From: Epilithonimonas caeni DSM 17710 | Lineage (GTDB): Bacteria; Bacteroidota; Bacteroidia; Flavobacteriales; Weeksellaceae | Assembly (NCBI RefSeq): GCF_000426465.1 | Contig: NZ_AUFK01000013.1 | Span: 434,001-498,000, forward strand | Reading direction: 5' to 3' | Length of the DNA stretch: 64,000 nucleotides | Notes under the pieces: model-generated | What the model was told of the DNA's origin: nothing | What the model saw: the letters and a program-made list of their open reading frames with translations, nothing else | Databases searched by the model: none | Position numbers and translations under genes: made by a program | Part shown: one piece after another, positions 35,980 to 44,674 of the stretch | Layout of the letters: the number at the start of each line of letters is the position of its first letter | Position numbering within the stretch: the stretch's first letter is position 1

Positions 35980-37482
35980 ATGCTAAATTTCATCAAGAAA
36001 AATATTGCGCTCATCTGGGCCAAACAACATATCACAAAATCCAAGAGTTTTAAAAGCAATGCTGTTCAAGATCAGCTGGAACTACTTTTGGATGTGGTAA
36101 AGACAGCTGAGAAAACATTATTCGGGAGAGAACATCAATTTGAATCCATAAAATCGATTGAAGATTTCCAAAAAAATGTTCCTGTTTCGGATTACGAAGA
36201 TTTGAAACCATATATTGAAAAAGTAAAAAAAGGACAATCCAAAATCCTTTGGCCAGACTTGCCGGAATATTTCGCCAAAACTTCAGGAACAACTTCGGGC
36301 TCAAAATACATTCCGATTTCCAAAGAAGCAATGCCTTTTCAAGTTGCAGCCGCACAAAGCGCCATTTTCCATTACATCGGGAAAAAAAACAATGCGGATT
36401 TCGTTGGTGGTAAGATGATCTTCCTGCAGGGTTCTCCGGAATTGGAAGAAGTTAATGGAATAAAAACCGGAAGATTATCAGGAATCGTCGCACATCATAT
36501 CCCGAATTATCTCCAAAAAAGCAGGCTGCCAAGCTGGGAAACCAATTGCATCGAAGATTGGGAAACCAAAGTCGATAAAATCGTAGAAGAAACAGAGACC
36601 GAAAATATGACTTTGATTTCCGGGATTCCACCCTGGCTAATCATGTATTTTGAAAAATTGATTGACCGACATGGGAAAAAAATAACAGAAATCTTTCCAA
36701 ATCTTCAACTCATTATTACGGGCGGTGTCAACTACGAACCTTATCGGGACAAGATGAACGAATTGCTGGGAAAACCTGTTGATATTGTTCAGACTTTTCC
36801 GGCTTCAGAAGGTTTTTTTGCATTTCAGGATGATTACCAAAAAGATGGATTATTGCTTTTGACCAATCACGGGATTTTCTACGAATTCATTCCATTAGAA
36901 CAATATGGAAAACCAAATGCAGAAAGATTAACACTGAAAGATATCGAACTTAATAAAGATTATGCCTTGATTCTGACCACCAATTCCGGACTTTGGGCTT
37001 ACTCGATTGGGGATGTTGTAAGATTTATTGATAAAGATCCGTACAGAATTTTGGTTTCCGGAAGAACAAAACATTTCACTTCTGCTTTTGGCGAGCACGT
37101 GATTGCATTCGAAGTGGAAGAAGCTTTGAAAGCAACGGTAGAGAAATTTCCGGCTCAGATTACAGAATTCCATCTCGCGCCACAAGTGAATCCAGCGGAT
37201 GGTTTGCCTTATCACGAATGGTTCATCGAGTTTGAAAAGGAACCGGAAAATTTTGATGCTTTCAAATCCGAATTGGATTTGCAACTACGAAAAAGGAATA
37301 CTTATTATGACGACTTGATTTCCGGAAATATTCTTCAACCTTTGATAATTACAAAACTGAAGAAAAATGCTTTTCATGATTATGCAAAGTCTGAAGGCAA
37401 ATTGGGTGGACAAAATAAGATTCCAAGGCTTGCAAATGATAGAAAAATTGCATTATATTTGGAAAAACTAAATTTACAATGA
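35980..37482 (+). CDS. GH3-family acyl-adenylating enzyme
   Basis: A 500-residue bacterial member of the family named after plant GH3 auxin-responsive proteins, ANL-type enzymes that adenylate a carboxylate and join it to an amine. YFAKTSGTTSGSKYIPIS (around residues 104-121) is the nucleotide-binding loop, LIITGGVNYEPY and TFPASEGFFAFQ come next, and YSIGDVVRF plus LVSGRTKHF mark the hinge to the small C-terminal domain. ATG 35980 is preferred to TTG 35965. The product is unknown; bacterial homologues occur widely in Bacteroidota. It overlaps the following lipoprotein gene by four bases, so the two may work together. Confidence 0.9.
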   Translation: MLNFIKKNIALIWAKQHITKSKSFKSNAVQDQLELLLDVVKTAEKTLFGREHQFESIKSIEDFQKNVPVSDYEDLKPYIEKVKKGQSKILWPDLPEYFAKTSGTTSGSKYIPISKEAMPFQVAAAQSAIFHYIGKKNNADFVGGKMIFLQGSPELEEVNGIKTGRLSGIVAHHIPNYLQKSRLPSWETNCIEDWETKVDKIVEETETENMTLISGIPPWLIMYFEKLIDRHGKKITEIFPNLQLIITGGVNYEPYRDKMNELLGKPVDIVQTFPASEGFFAFQDDYQKDGLLLLTNHGIFYEFIPLEQYGKPNAERLTLKDIELNKDYALILTTNSGLWAYSIGDVVRFIDKDPYRILVSGRTKHFTSAFGEHVIAFEVEEALKATVEKFPAQITEFHLAPQVNPADGLPYHEWFIEFEKEPENFDAFKSELDLQLRKRNTYYDDLISGNILQPLIITKLKKNAFHDYAKSEGKLGGQNKIPRLANDRKIALYLEKLNLQ

Positions 37483-37844
37483 GAACTTTCTCTTTTATTA
37501 TTGCTTTATTTCTACTATTGCAATCGTGTACGACAACCATCTACAGGAATAGTGTGAACAAGGACGATTTTTCAGCAATTCAGGCTGGGAAAAAATATAC
37601 TTTTTACGAAAACGGCAAACCTAAATATAAAGCCAGAGTTTCAGCTGTGGAAGAAAATAAAATTGTGGGAATTGCTAATAATCAAGAAGTGAACATTGCG
37701 AAAAATGATATCAGAGTGATCAAGAAAAATAATCCTGGCGGAACTACAGCCATAGTTGTAGGTTCGGCTGCTGGTATGACGGCGTTTGTTGCATTGATCA
37801 TTTCGTTGGTTAATAACAGCTCTCCCGATTATTACTATTACTAA
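37479..37844 (+). CDS. Small lipoprotein, unknown function
   Basis: A 121-residue protein. The lipobox LLLQSC puts the lipidated cysteine at residue 17. The middle (KKYTFYENGKPKYKARVSAVEENKIVGI) is a small beta fold like those of membrane-anchored bacterial SH3-like or hydrophobic-tail proteins, and residues about 87-111 are a hydrophobic helix (TAIVVGSAAGMTAFVALIISL) before a tyrosine-rich end (PDYYYY). Start overlaps the GH3 stop (ATGA), so it is translationally coupled. No family recognised. Confidence 0.75.
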   Translation: MRTFSFIIALFLLLQSCTTTIYRNSVNKDDFSAIQAGKKYTFYENGKPKYKARVSAVEENKIVGIANNQEVNIAKNDIRVIKKNNPGGTTAIVVGSAAGMTAFVALIISLVNNSSPDYYYY

Positions 37845-37914
37845 GAAACTAAAAATATTAGAATTTGGAAATGTCAATTGATGTTGCCGAATCTCTACCG
37901 ACGGACAAAATCCA

Positions 37915-38055
37915 TAGCCCCGATGACTCTCTATTTTGTACTTTTAAATATAGAATCGTCGAAATTTTGTTTTTGTAGTGGAAATCCTTTTGCTTTTCTT
38001 TGATATAAGGAAAGGCAAAAGATTGCAACGGATAGCGGAATTAAGCTCCTAAAAA
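37915..38055. repeat. Flavobacterial interspersed palindromic element
   Basis: The 278-base gap before the MFS gene holds TAGCCCCGAT (37915-37924), then GTGGAAATCC, a 12-bp stem (37987-37998 with 38010-38021; CTTTTGCTTTTC/GAAAGGCAAAAG, one G-U) and GCAACGGATAGCGG...AGCTCCTAAA. From memory this set of landmarks in this order marks a very common flavobacterial repeat. No gene lies in it. Confidence 0.65.
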
Positions 38056-38122
38056 ATATCTTTTCTGAATAATTTGCTGAAAAATCGAATGCCGGTTGGA
38101 AGCTATCAGCTATTTTTGCATA

Positions 38123-39358
38123 ATGGTTTCATTCACACCGCTTCGGGTTTTAAAAAATATAGAGTTCAGACATCTTCTTACAGGGAGATTTTTCCTTATC
38201 ATCGCATTCCGAATGCTCGCAACCTTGCTTGGCTGGTGGGTTTATCAATTGACGAAAGACCCTTTTTCAATTGGATTAATTGGACTTTCTGAGGTAATTC
38301 CTGCAGTTTCCTGTGCGCTTTATGCTGGTCATATCATTGATATGAATGAAAAGAAAAAGCTCTTACTCATTTGTAATTATGCTTATGTAGTTTTGATAAG
38401 TCTGCTTTTGATTCCAGCTTTTCTAGGTCACAGGATGCATTTTACGGGACATGAGATTACTTACTTTATTTATGGTGTGATTTTCTTTACGGGGATTTGC
38501 CGTTCGTTTCTTGGACCGCTTGTTCCAAGTATGATTCCGAGGATTGTGAAGCAGGAAAATCTTCCCTACGCAGTGACACTGAATCAGGCGACGTTCTTGA
38601 TAGCTTCAGTTTCTGGTCACGCATTGGGAGGTTTTCTAATTGCAATGATTACGATAAAATGGACTTTGGTAGTGATTGTCTGCAGTATGACAATTGCTTC
38701 GCTGTTTTTCTGGACCATCAACAAACAGCCGTCTGAAAATAAAAATAAAGATGTAAAAGTCTTCGAAAGTATGAAAGAAGGCCTGGCATACATCTATAAA
38801 ACCAAGGAAATTCTTGGGGCACAAATGCTGGATATGTTTGCGGTACTTTTCGGAGGTGCGGTGGCGATGATTCCGGTTTTTGCGAGTGATATTCTGAGGG
38901 TTGGTTCCGAAGGTTTTGGTCTTCTGAATGCGGCATCTGATATTGGTTCGATGCTTATTATCATTACACTTTCCTTGGTCCCGCTTAGAAAGAATCAGGG
39001 AAAGATTCTATTGTTTGTGGCTTCCGGATTTGGTCTTTGTATTATAGGATTTGGTTTGTCAAAGCTCTATTGGTTATCTTTTGCATTCTTAGTTTTGAGC
39101 GGAATGTTGGACGGCATCAGTGTTGTGATTCGTGGAACGATTGTACAGTTGAAAACACCGGAAGAAATCCGTGGAAGGGTTCTGAGCGTGAATTCTATTT
39201 TTATAATGTCAAGTAATGAGTTGGGACAGTTTGAAAGTGGATTGACTGCCAAATTAATGGGCGTTGTACGTTCCGTAGTTTTTGGGGGAACAATGACTGT
39301 TTTGACGGCGTTGTTTATCGGAGCGACTTCTAAGAAGCTGAGGAAGATGGAATATTAA
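38123..39358 (+). CDS. MFS transporter, EntS/YfiS-like exporter
   Basis: A 411-residue permease with about twelve membrane helices. It begins LRVLKNIEFRHLLTGRFF, followed by ATLLGWWVYQLTKDPFSIGLIGL and the loop AGHIIDMNEKKKLLL, the usual first half of the DUF894/EntS group that exports siderophores or small drugs; GISVVIRGTIVQLKTPEEIRGRVLSVNS near the end is another strong mark. ATG 38123 is chosen; the open TTG at 38096 lies in repeat-like DNA. Substrate cannot be read. Its 3' end converges on glmM with a shared hairpin. Confidence 0.9.
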   Translation: MVSFTPLRVLKNIEFRHLLTGRFFLIIAFRMLATLLGWWVYQLTKDPFSIGLIGLSEVIPAVSCALYAGHIIDMNEKKKLLLICNYAYVVLISLLLIPAFLGHRMHFTGHEITYFIYGVIFFTGICRSFLGPLVPSMIPRIVKQENLPYAVTLNQATFLIASVSGHALGGFLIAMITIKWTLVVIVCSMTIASLFFWTINKQPSENKNKDVKVFESMKEGLAYIYKTKEILGAQMLDMFAVLFGGAVAMIPVFASDILRVGSEGFGLLNAASDIGSMLIIITLSLVPLRKNQGKILLFVASGFGLCIIGFGLSKLYWLSFAFLVLSGMLDGISVVIRGTIVQLKTPEEIRGRVLSVNSIFIMSSNELGQFESGLTAKLMGVVRSVVFGGTMTVLTALFIGATSKKLRKMEY

Positions 39359-39375
39359 TATCCCCGAAATATTTC

Positions 39376-39407
39376 AAAATAAAAAAGGAAGCAAATTTTG
39401 CTTCCTT
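39376..39407 (-). terminator. Terminator for glmM, shared with the MFS gene
   Basis: A 10-bp stem AAGGAAGCAA/TTGCTTCCTT (39385-39394, 39398-39407) with loop ATT; on the minus strand six T residues follow. It begins four bases beyond the glmM stop. Confidence 0.8.
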
Positions 39408-39410
39408 AAT

Positions 39411-40793
39411 TTATATCAAACTTCTGATTTTCGCAATCATATCGTCTCCAAGTTTATCCGCTTCTTCCTGAGAAAATGCTTCGGTATAAATCCTGATAAT
39501 CGGTTCTGTATTGGATTTTCTGAGATGTACCCAATTTTCAGCAAAATCTATTTTCACACCATCGACTGTCGAAATGTCTTCATTTTTAAATTCATCCTGA
39601 ACTTTGATTAAAAGCGCATCAACATCGATTTCCGGCGTTAATTCGATTTTCTTTTTACCCATAAAATAACTTGGGTAAGTGGCTCTCAGCTCAGAAACAG
39701 TTTTGTTTTCTTTGGCTAAATGAGTCAAGAATAATGCAATTCCAACCAAAGAATCTCTTCCATAATGAAGCTCCGGGTAGATGATCCCACCGTTTCCTTC
39801 ACCACCGATTATGGCACTTTTTTCTTTCATTAAGGTCACAACATTCACTTCTCCAACAGCACTTGCAAAATATTCTGAATTATGTGTTTTAGCAACATCT
39901 CTCAACGCACGGCTTGAAGAAAGATTGGAAATGGCAGCCCCTTTTTTAAGTTTCAAAAGATAATCCGCAACGGCAACCAATGTGTATTCTTCTCCGAACA
40001 TTTCGCCTTTTTCATCAATCAAAGCCAATCTGTCAACATCCGGATCAACCACGATTCCCATATCTGCTTTTTCTTTGATGACCAATTCGCAGATGTCGCC
40101 AAGATGTTCTTTCAAAGGTTCAGGATTATGAGGAAACTGACCGTTTGGTTCGCAGTAAAGCTTCACAACTTCAACGCCGAGTTTTTCCAACAAAGGAGGA
40201 ATAGAAATCCCGCCCGTAGAATTTACGGCGTCAAGGACAACTTTGAATTTTTTAGCTTTTATCGCTTCAACGTCAACGGCTGATAAATCAAGAATTTGTT
40301 TGATGTGAATGTCAAAAGCATCATCTCTCGTTTCATATTTTCCTAAATCGTCAACTTCTGCGTAATCGAAATCTTCATTTTCTGCCAAAGCCAAAACTTC
40401 TGCACCATTTTCTCCGCTGATGAATTCGCCTTTCTCGTTCAATAACTTCAAAGCGTTCCATTGTTTCGGATTGTGAGAAGCTGTGAGGATGATTCCACCG
40501 TCGGCTTTCAGCTCAGGAACCATTATTTCAACAGTGGGAGTTGTAGAAAGACCTAAGTCGACAACGTTGATTCCCAAACCTTGCAATGTAGAAGCCACAA
40601 GAGAAGAGACCATCTGACCGGAGATTCTCGCATCGCGACCAATAACTAAGGTTAGATCTTTTTTATTTTTATTATTCTGAAGCCAAGTCCCGAATGCCGA
40701 AGCAAATTTCACAACATCCAGCGGTGTCAAGTTATCATTTACTTTTCCACCGATAGTTCCTCGGATTCCGGAGATTGATTTTATTAATGACAT
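39411..40793 (-). CDS. glmM: Phosphoglucosamine mutase
   Basis: A 460-residue alpha-D-phosphohexomutase; conversion of glucosamine-6-P to glucosamine-1-P for UDP-GlcNAc synthesis is the likely reaction. Phosphoserine Ser106 lies in LTASHNPKQWNALKL, the metal loop is DPDVDR, the sugar loop GEGNGGIIYPE and the phosphate-binding loop VHLRKSNTEPIIRIYTE. Bacteroidota GlmM-type enzymes are often hard to separate from phosphomannomutase, so the sugar is less certain than the family. Single gene with its own promoter box and terminator. Confidence 0.9.
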   Translation of the reverse strand: MSLIKSISGIRGTIGGKVNDNLTPLDVVKFASAFGTWLQNNKNKKDLTLVIGRDARISGQMVSSLVASTLQGLGINVVDLGLSTTPTVEIMVPELKADGGIILTASHNPKQWNALKLLNEKGEFISGENGAEVLALAENEDFDYAEVDDLGKYETRDDAFDIHIKQILDLSAVDVEAIKAKKFKVVLDAVNSTGGISIPPLLEKLGVEVVKLYCEPNGQFPHNPEPLKEHLGDICELVIKEKADMGIVVDPDVDRLALIDEKGEMFGEEYTLVAVADYLLKLKKGAAISNLSSSRALRDVAKTHNSEYFASAVGEVNVVTLMKEKSAIIGGEGNGGIIYPELHYGRDSLVGIALFLTHLAKENKTVSELRATYPSYFMGKKKIELTPEIDVDALLIKVQDEFKNEDISTVDGVKIDFAENWVHLRKSNTEPIIRIYTEAFSQEEADKLGDDMIAKIRSLI

Positions 40794-40822
40794 TTAATAA
40801 ATTTTTAAGGTTTTTCCGAATG

Positions 40823-40830
40823 CAAATGTA
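40823..40830 (-). promoter_or_regulatory. TAnnTTTG -7 box for glmM
   Basis: TACATTTG on the minus strand, 30 bases before the glmM ATG. Confidence 0.5.
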
Positions 40831-40864
40831 TTAAAAAGAAGTCGTTTTGATTTTTAAAATTTCA

Positions 40865-41863
40865 TTAAAGCTCAGGTATTTTATCCTGAATTTTTTCATA
40901 GTCCCTTTTTACTTTTGAAGGAGCGTTTAACCTATAACCGAAAAATAAAAGAACATAGAAATTATTATTGATAATATTAGAACCATTATCATCATAATGA
41001 CTGCCAGAATAATTGAATTTGGAACCGAAGAAGACCTTCTCAGAATTATAGCCTAAATGAAGACCGGCACCGAAACTCTGAGTGAAAAAATTTTGTTTTT
41101 CTTTTTCGTCTTTTGTGATGTCAGCTTTGTAGCTGCTCCATTTTTTTCCTAATCCTGCAAAGACAAATGGGGCAATATTGAAATGCTTTGTAACAACATA
41201 ATTATAATGATAACCAACATCAAAACTCAGATCCAATTGATGTTCTCTGGATTTTATGGAATTCAGATTGTTGGAAAAAAGAACATATTCATAATTAAGA
41301 GACGATACAAAACTTCCACTGCTCGCTTCCTGCCATTCTTTTTGATAATAAATTCCTTTGAGCGAAAAATTCTTATTGAAAATATAGGAAGTTGATCCTC
41401 CAAAACTCTGAATCCTCAAATCTGGAAAAGTCAAATAAGGATCTTTGCCTTTTTGCCAATTGTTTACGAAGTCCCGAGTATTGCTGATATAATAACCTTT
41501 GCTGTTTTTATAAGAGAGTGTTTGGATAATATTTTTTGGAAAGAACCTGAAAGTGTAATTAGTAAAACTGCTTTTTCCCTTTAGGTCGTTATTATTCCCT
41601 TGCAGAAAATTCGGGGCGAAAGAAATCGCCACACTGATGATTTTATAATCAAGTCCAAAAGTGGTATTGATTTTATTATTGAGATTTAGTCTTGGTTTTA
41701 TATCTAATCCCTTGGAAGAAATGACATAATTATCAATGTTTGTATCGAAATTAAGGCGAAGAATAATTTTGTCATCGTAGGAAATAACTTTATTATTGAT
41801 GCTGTCATTCTGTGCAAATGTAAAAATGCAAAAGTTGAGGAGAATAGTAATAAGAATCCGCAT
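40865..41863 (-). CDS. DUF4421-type outer-membrane protein
   Basis: A 332-residue exported protein, signal peptide 1-17 (ending FAQ). The mature part has alternating hydrophobic/polar strands (FGLDYKIISVAISFAPNF, HFNIAPFVFAGLGKKWSSY, FGAGLHLGYNSEKVFFGSKF) and ends shortly after an aromatic strand FYVLLFFGYRL, as expected for a barrel of ten to twelve strands. I believe this is DUF4421, a Bacteroidota-only family of unknown function. Codon use is more AT-rich than that of glmM beside it. Divergent from the toxin-antitoxin pair. Confidence 0.7.
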   Translation of the reverse strand: MRILITILLNFCIFTFAQNDSINNKVISYDDKIILRLNFDTNIDNYVISSKGLDIKPRLNLNNKINTTFGLDYKIISVAISFAPNFLQGNNNDLKGKSSFTNYTFRFFPKNIIQTLSYKNSKGYYISNTRDFVNNWQKGKDPYLTFPDLRIQSFGGSTSYIFNKNFSLKGIYYQKEWQEASSGSFVSSLNYEYVLFSNNLNSIKSREHQLDLSFDVGYHYNYVVTKHFNIAPFVFAGLGKKWSSYKADITKDEKEKQNFFTQSFGAGLHLGYNSEKVFFGSKFNYSGSHYDDNGSNIINNNFYVLLFFGYRLNAPSKVKRDYEKIQDKIPEL

Positions 41864-41972
41864 TTATGGGTTTTAATTCTCGAAATTAGTGACTTTTTTT
41901 ATATTGAATAATACAAATGGAGTTTGATTTGGAAAATTAAGAATTCGAAAAAATATAATTGATAATTATTTA

Positions 41973-41980
41973 TAACTTTG
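41973..41980 (+). promoter_or_regulatory. TAnnTTTG -7 box for the toxin-antitoxin operon
   Basis: TAACTTTG, 13 bases before the antitoxin ATG at 41994. Confidence 0.5.
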
Positions 41981-41993
41981 TAAAAAGCAAATT

Positions 41994-42218
41994 ATGAACG
42001 CCTTTATCATACATCCTGCAAATCAAGAAGAAGCAAGCTTATTGGAAAGTCTTTTGAAGAGAATGAAATTCTCATTTGAAAAAGTGTCTGAAGAAAAAAT
42101 AGCTGTTTCTCCAGAAGAAATTCAATCTATCAATAGGGGAATTGATGAAGCTAACGAAAACAAACTTGCCAACAGTTCTGATGTTCATAAAAAAGCAAGA
42201 GCATTATGTTCGAAATAA
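41994..42218 (+). CDS. Antitoxin of a RelE/ParE-type module
   Basis: A 74-residue protein placed directly before a RelE/ParE toxin and overlapping it by 13 bases. It begins MNAFIIHPANQEEASLLESLLKRM (as two short runs: MNAFIIHP and EASLLESLLKRM), has a charged middle KVSEEKIAVSPEEI and ends with a disordered basic tail, the shape of the DUF2683-like antitoxins: N-terminal dimer/DNA-binding region and C-terminal toxin-wrapping helix. It would neutralise the toxin and repress the operon. Confidence 0.75.
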   Translation: MNAFIIHPANQEEASLLESLLKRMKFSFEKVSEEKIAVSPEEIQSINRGIDEANENKLANSSDVHKKARALCSK

Positions 42219-42496
42219 AATGGACTCCCGAAGCAGAAAAGTTATATTTTGAAACATTAGAATATTGGATTGATCATAATGAGTCTAATTCTTACTCTCT
42301 GAAAATTATTGCTGAAGTTGAGAGGAAAGAAAAATTGTTAGCAGATAATCCATTGATTGGAGCAGTAATAATCGGAGCAAAGGATGAAGTTAGACGAGTT
42401 TTAGTTCTGGAAAATTTCTCACTTCATTACAGAATTAATAAAACAACAATTGAAATTGTTTCTTTTTGGGCGAATAAGAAAGATTTAAAAATCTAA
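42206..42496 (+). CDS. RelE/ParE family toxin
   Basis: A 96-residue toxin. FEIKWTPEAEKLYFETLEYW is the ParE-like N-terminus (strand then helix hairpin), DNPLIGAVIIGAKDEVRRVLV the central strands, and LHYRINKTTIEIVSFW the last strand of the fold. RelE-like members cut mRNA on the ribosome, ParE-like ones poison gyrase; the KDEVRRVLV arginines fit either. Type II module with the antitoxin upstream. Its last codons overlap a converging small gene. Confidence 0.85.
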   Translation: MFEIKWTPEAEKLYFETLEYWIDHNESNSYSLKIIAEVERKEKLLADNPLIGAVIIGAKDEVRRVLVLENFSLHYRINKTTIEIVSFWANKKDLKI

Positions 42497-42636
42497 GAAC
42501 ATCCGCAATCCGGACCACAATTTTTTCCATCATTTTTTTTAGAAAAAGTTTTTGTAAGCTTTCTGACAATCGCATAGATGGCGGTTAAAACGACAAGCCC
42601 GATAATTACATATTGTAAGGTTAATGAATTGTCCAC
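42493..42636 (-). CDS. FeoB-associated Cys-rich membrane protein (GTG start)
   Basis: A 47-residue protein starting at GTG 42636; an in-frame stop five codons upstream and no ATG or TTG leave GTG as the only start. It opens VDNSLTLQYVIIGLVVLTAI, one membrane helix (about residues 7-23), then a basic stretch RKLTKTFSKKN and the cysteine tail CGPDCGC. This is the form of the small proteins that follow feoB in many Bacteroidota, thought to aid FeoB assembly or iron handover. It starts seven bases after the feoB stop, so it belongs to the feo operon. It converges on the toxin gene, overlapping by four bases. Confidence 0.85.
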   Translation of the reverse strand: MDNSLTLQYVIIGLVVLTAIYAIVRKLTKTFSKKNDGKNCGPDCGCS

Positions 42637-42643
42637 TTTAAAT

Positions 42644-44674
42644 TTACTTTAAAATTTGATAAATAATCAAAGCCGAAAAGTATGCCAAAAATGTCATTGA
42701 CACAGTTTGGAGCATGGTCCATTTCAGACTTCGGGTTTCTCTGTAAACAACAGCAATTGTTGATATACACTGCATGGCAAAAGCATAGAAAAGTAAAATC
42801 GAAACACCGGTTGCAAAGCTGAAGACTTTGTCGCCGTTCGGTTTGATGTCCAGTCTCATTTTCTCAATCAATTTTCCTTCGGGTGCTTCATCATCCAAAC
42901 TATAAAGTGTTGATAATGTTCCAACGAAAACTTCTCTCGCTGCAAAACTTGTCAGAATTCCGATGCCCATTTTCCAGTCGTAGCCAAGTGGTGCAATCGC
43001 AGGTTCCATCGTTCTTCCAATTCTTCCAAGATAGGAATGGTCAAGTGAAGATTCTGTTGCCAGAATCTCATCCTTATGTTGTGGCGGACCAAAATAGCTC
43101 AAAGCCCAAAGGATGATACTCACCGTAAAAATCACTTTTCCAGCACCGGAAATGAATTCCCAAACCTTTCCTAAAACCAATTTGAAATCATATCCGAACA
43201 AAGGCATCTTGTAAGTTGGTAGATCCATTACCAAAAAACTTTTGATTTTGGTTTTGATGAAACTTTTCAAAATAAATGATGAAAATAAAGCCATCAGAAA
43301 TCCAATCAGATACATTATCATCAATGCAATCGCCCTGTATTTAATGCCGTAAAAATTGTCGTCAGGAATGATCAATCCGATAATGATGCTGTAAATCGGA
43401 AGTCTCGCAGAACACGTCATAAAAGGCGTTACAAGAATCGTGATCAATCTTTCCTTGACGTTTTCGATGTTTCTCGTGGACATTATTGCAGGAATCGCAC
43501 AAGCTGTCCCGGAAACCAATGGAACAATACTTTTTCCATTCAATCCGAAAGGTCTTAGCATCCTGTCCATCAGGAAAACCACTCTCGCCATATATCCGGA
43601 ATCTTCCAATAAATAAAGGAAATATAAAAGAATCCCGATTTGTGGTGCAAAAACCAAAATCCCGCCAATCCCCGGAATAATTCCACTGGAAACCAAAGAA
43701 TTAATTGGGCCTTCTGGAAGGTTCTTTCCCGAAAACTCTGATAACCAGGTGAAGAAATCCTCAATCCACGTCATCGGATATTCTGCAAGGAAGAACACAC
43801 TTTGAAAAATTAATAACAGAATTAATAAGAAAACGACATAACCCCAAACTTTATGAACTAAAACCCTGTCCAATTTTTCAGTCAATAATTCTTTTAACTG
43901 AGGTTTTTTTTCTGTGATTTCGGAGGTTATTTTGTCAATATTCTGATATCGCCTTACGGTTTCCGTAATTTGTAAACGTTTTGGTACACTGCATTTTGAG
44001 TCTTCCTGAGTGATGATTTCGTGGATGTTCTCAATTTTTCCAAGATAAGTATCGGCTGCTAAAAGTGTCCAGATCTTATAGAGATTCTTTTCTGAGGTAT
44101 TAGACGAAATCCTGTAAACCAAAGATTTTTGTTCCAATGGAATTTCGAAAGAATTAGTTTCAGAAATTTTGAACTCATTATTGAAAACTGCTTCCCGGAC
44201 CGTTTCTATCCCAACATTATTTTTAGCATTGGTTTCAAAAACAGGAATGTTCAGAATCTGTGAAAGCTTGGAAATATCAATTTTAATTCCTCGTTTTTCG
44301 GCCTCATCCACTTGATTGACCACCAAAATCACAGGAATTCCCAGATCCTGGATCTGTTGGAAAAGAAGCAAGCTTCTTCTCATATTGATCGCATCGGCAA
44401 TGTAAACAATACCGGAATAATCTTCCTGGATCAAATATCGCGAGAAAATAGCCTCATCCTCGGATGTTGGATAAATGCTGTAAGAACCGGGCAGATCGAT
44501 AACCTCTATCTCCTCATTTTTGTAAATATAATTCCCGGAGTGGCTGGCAACGGTTACGCCTGCATAGTTTCCGGTCTTTTGTTTCCTGTTACAAAGAATA
44601 TTGAAAAGTGTGGATTTCCCGACGTTGGGATTTCCTACCAATAGAATTTGTTTTTGCTTTTTGTCCTGCATCAT
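42644..44674 (-). CDS. feoB: Ferrous iron transporter FeoB
   Basis: A 676-residue Fe2+ transporter of the inner membrane. The N-terminal G domain has G1 GNPNVGKST (14-22), then VTVASHSG, DLPGSYSI (G3) and NQVDEAEKRG (G4), followed by the GDI helices. Membrane part from about residue 278: two Gate motifs, with VPLVSGTACAIPAIMSTR carrying the conserved cysteine and ILTSFAAREVFVGTL the second. About 676 residues is a little short of E. coli FeoB, with no C-terminal FeoC-like part. It overlaps feoA by four bases. Confidence 0.97.
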   Translation of the reverse strand: MMQDKKQKQILLVGNPNVGKSTLFNILCNRKQKTGNYAGVTVASHSGNYIYKNEEIEVIDLPGSYSIYPTSEDEAIFSRYLIQEDYSGIVYIADAINMRRSLLLFQQIQDLGIPVILVVNQVDEAEKRGIKIDISKLSQILNIPVFETNAKNNVGIETVREAVFNNEFKISETNSFEIPLEQKSLVYRISSNTSEKNLYKIWTLLAADTYLGKIENIHEIITQEDSKCSVPKRLQITETVRRYQNIDKITSEITEKKPQLKELLTEKLDRVLVHKVWGYVVFLLILLLIFQSVFFLAEYPMTWIEDFFTWLSEFSGKNLPEGPINSLVSSGIIPGIGGILVFAPQIGILLYFLYLLEDSGYMARVVFLMDRMLRPFGLNGKSIVPLVSGTACAIPAIMSTRNIENVKERLITILVTPFMTCSARLPIYSIIIGLIIPDDNFYGIKYRAIALMIMYLIGFLMALFSSFILKSFIKTKIKSFLVMDLPTYKMPLFGYDFKLVLGKVWEFISGAGKVIFTVSIILWALSYFGPPQHKDEILATESSLDHSYLGRIGRTMEPAIAPLGYDWKMGIGILTSFAAREVFVGTLSTLYSLDDEAPEGKLIEKMRLDIKPNGDKVFSFATGVSILLFYAFAMQCISTIAVVYRETRSLKWTMLQTVSMTFLAYFSALIIYQILK

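Noticed and set aside
37987-38021. tRNA or small structured RNA gene
   Set aside because: A single long hairpin without a cloverleaf, and the surrounding landmarks match an interspersed repeat.
38074-38292. 72-codon frame across the MFS start
   Set aside because: Out-of-frame shadow; the MFS frame carries all family motifs.
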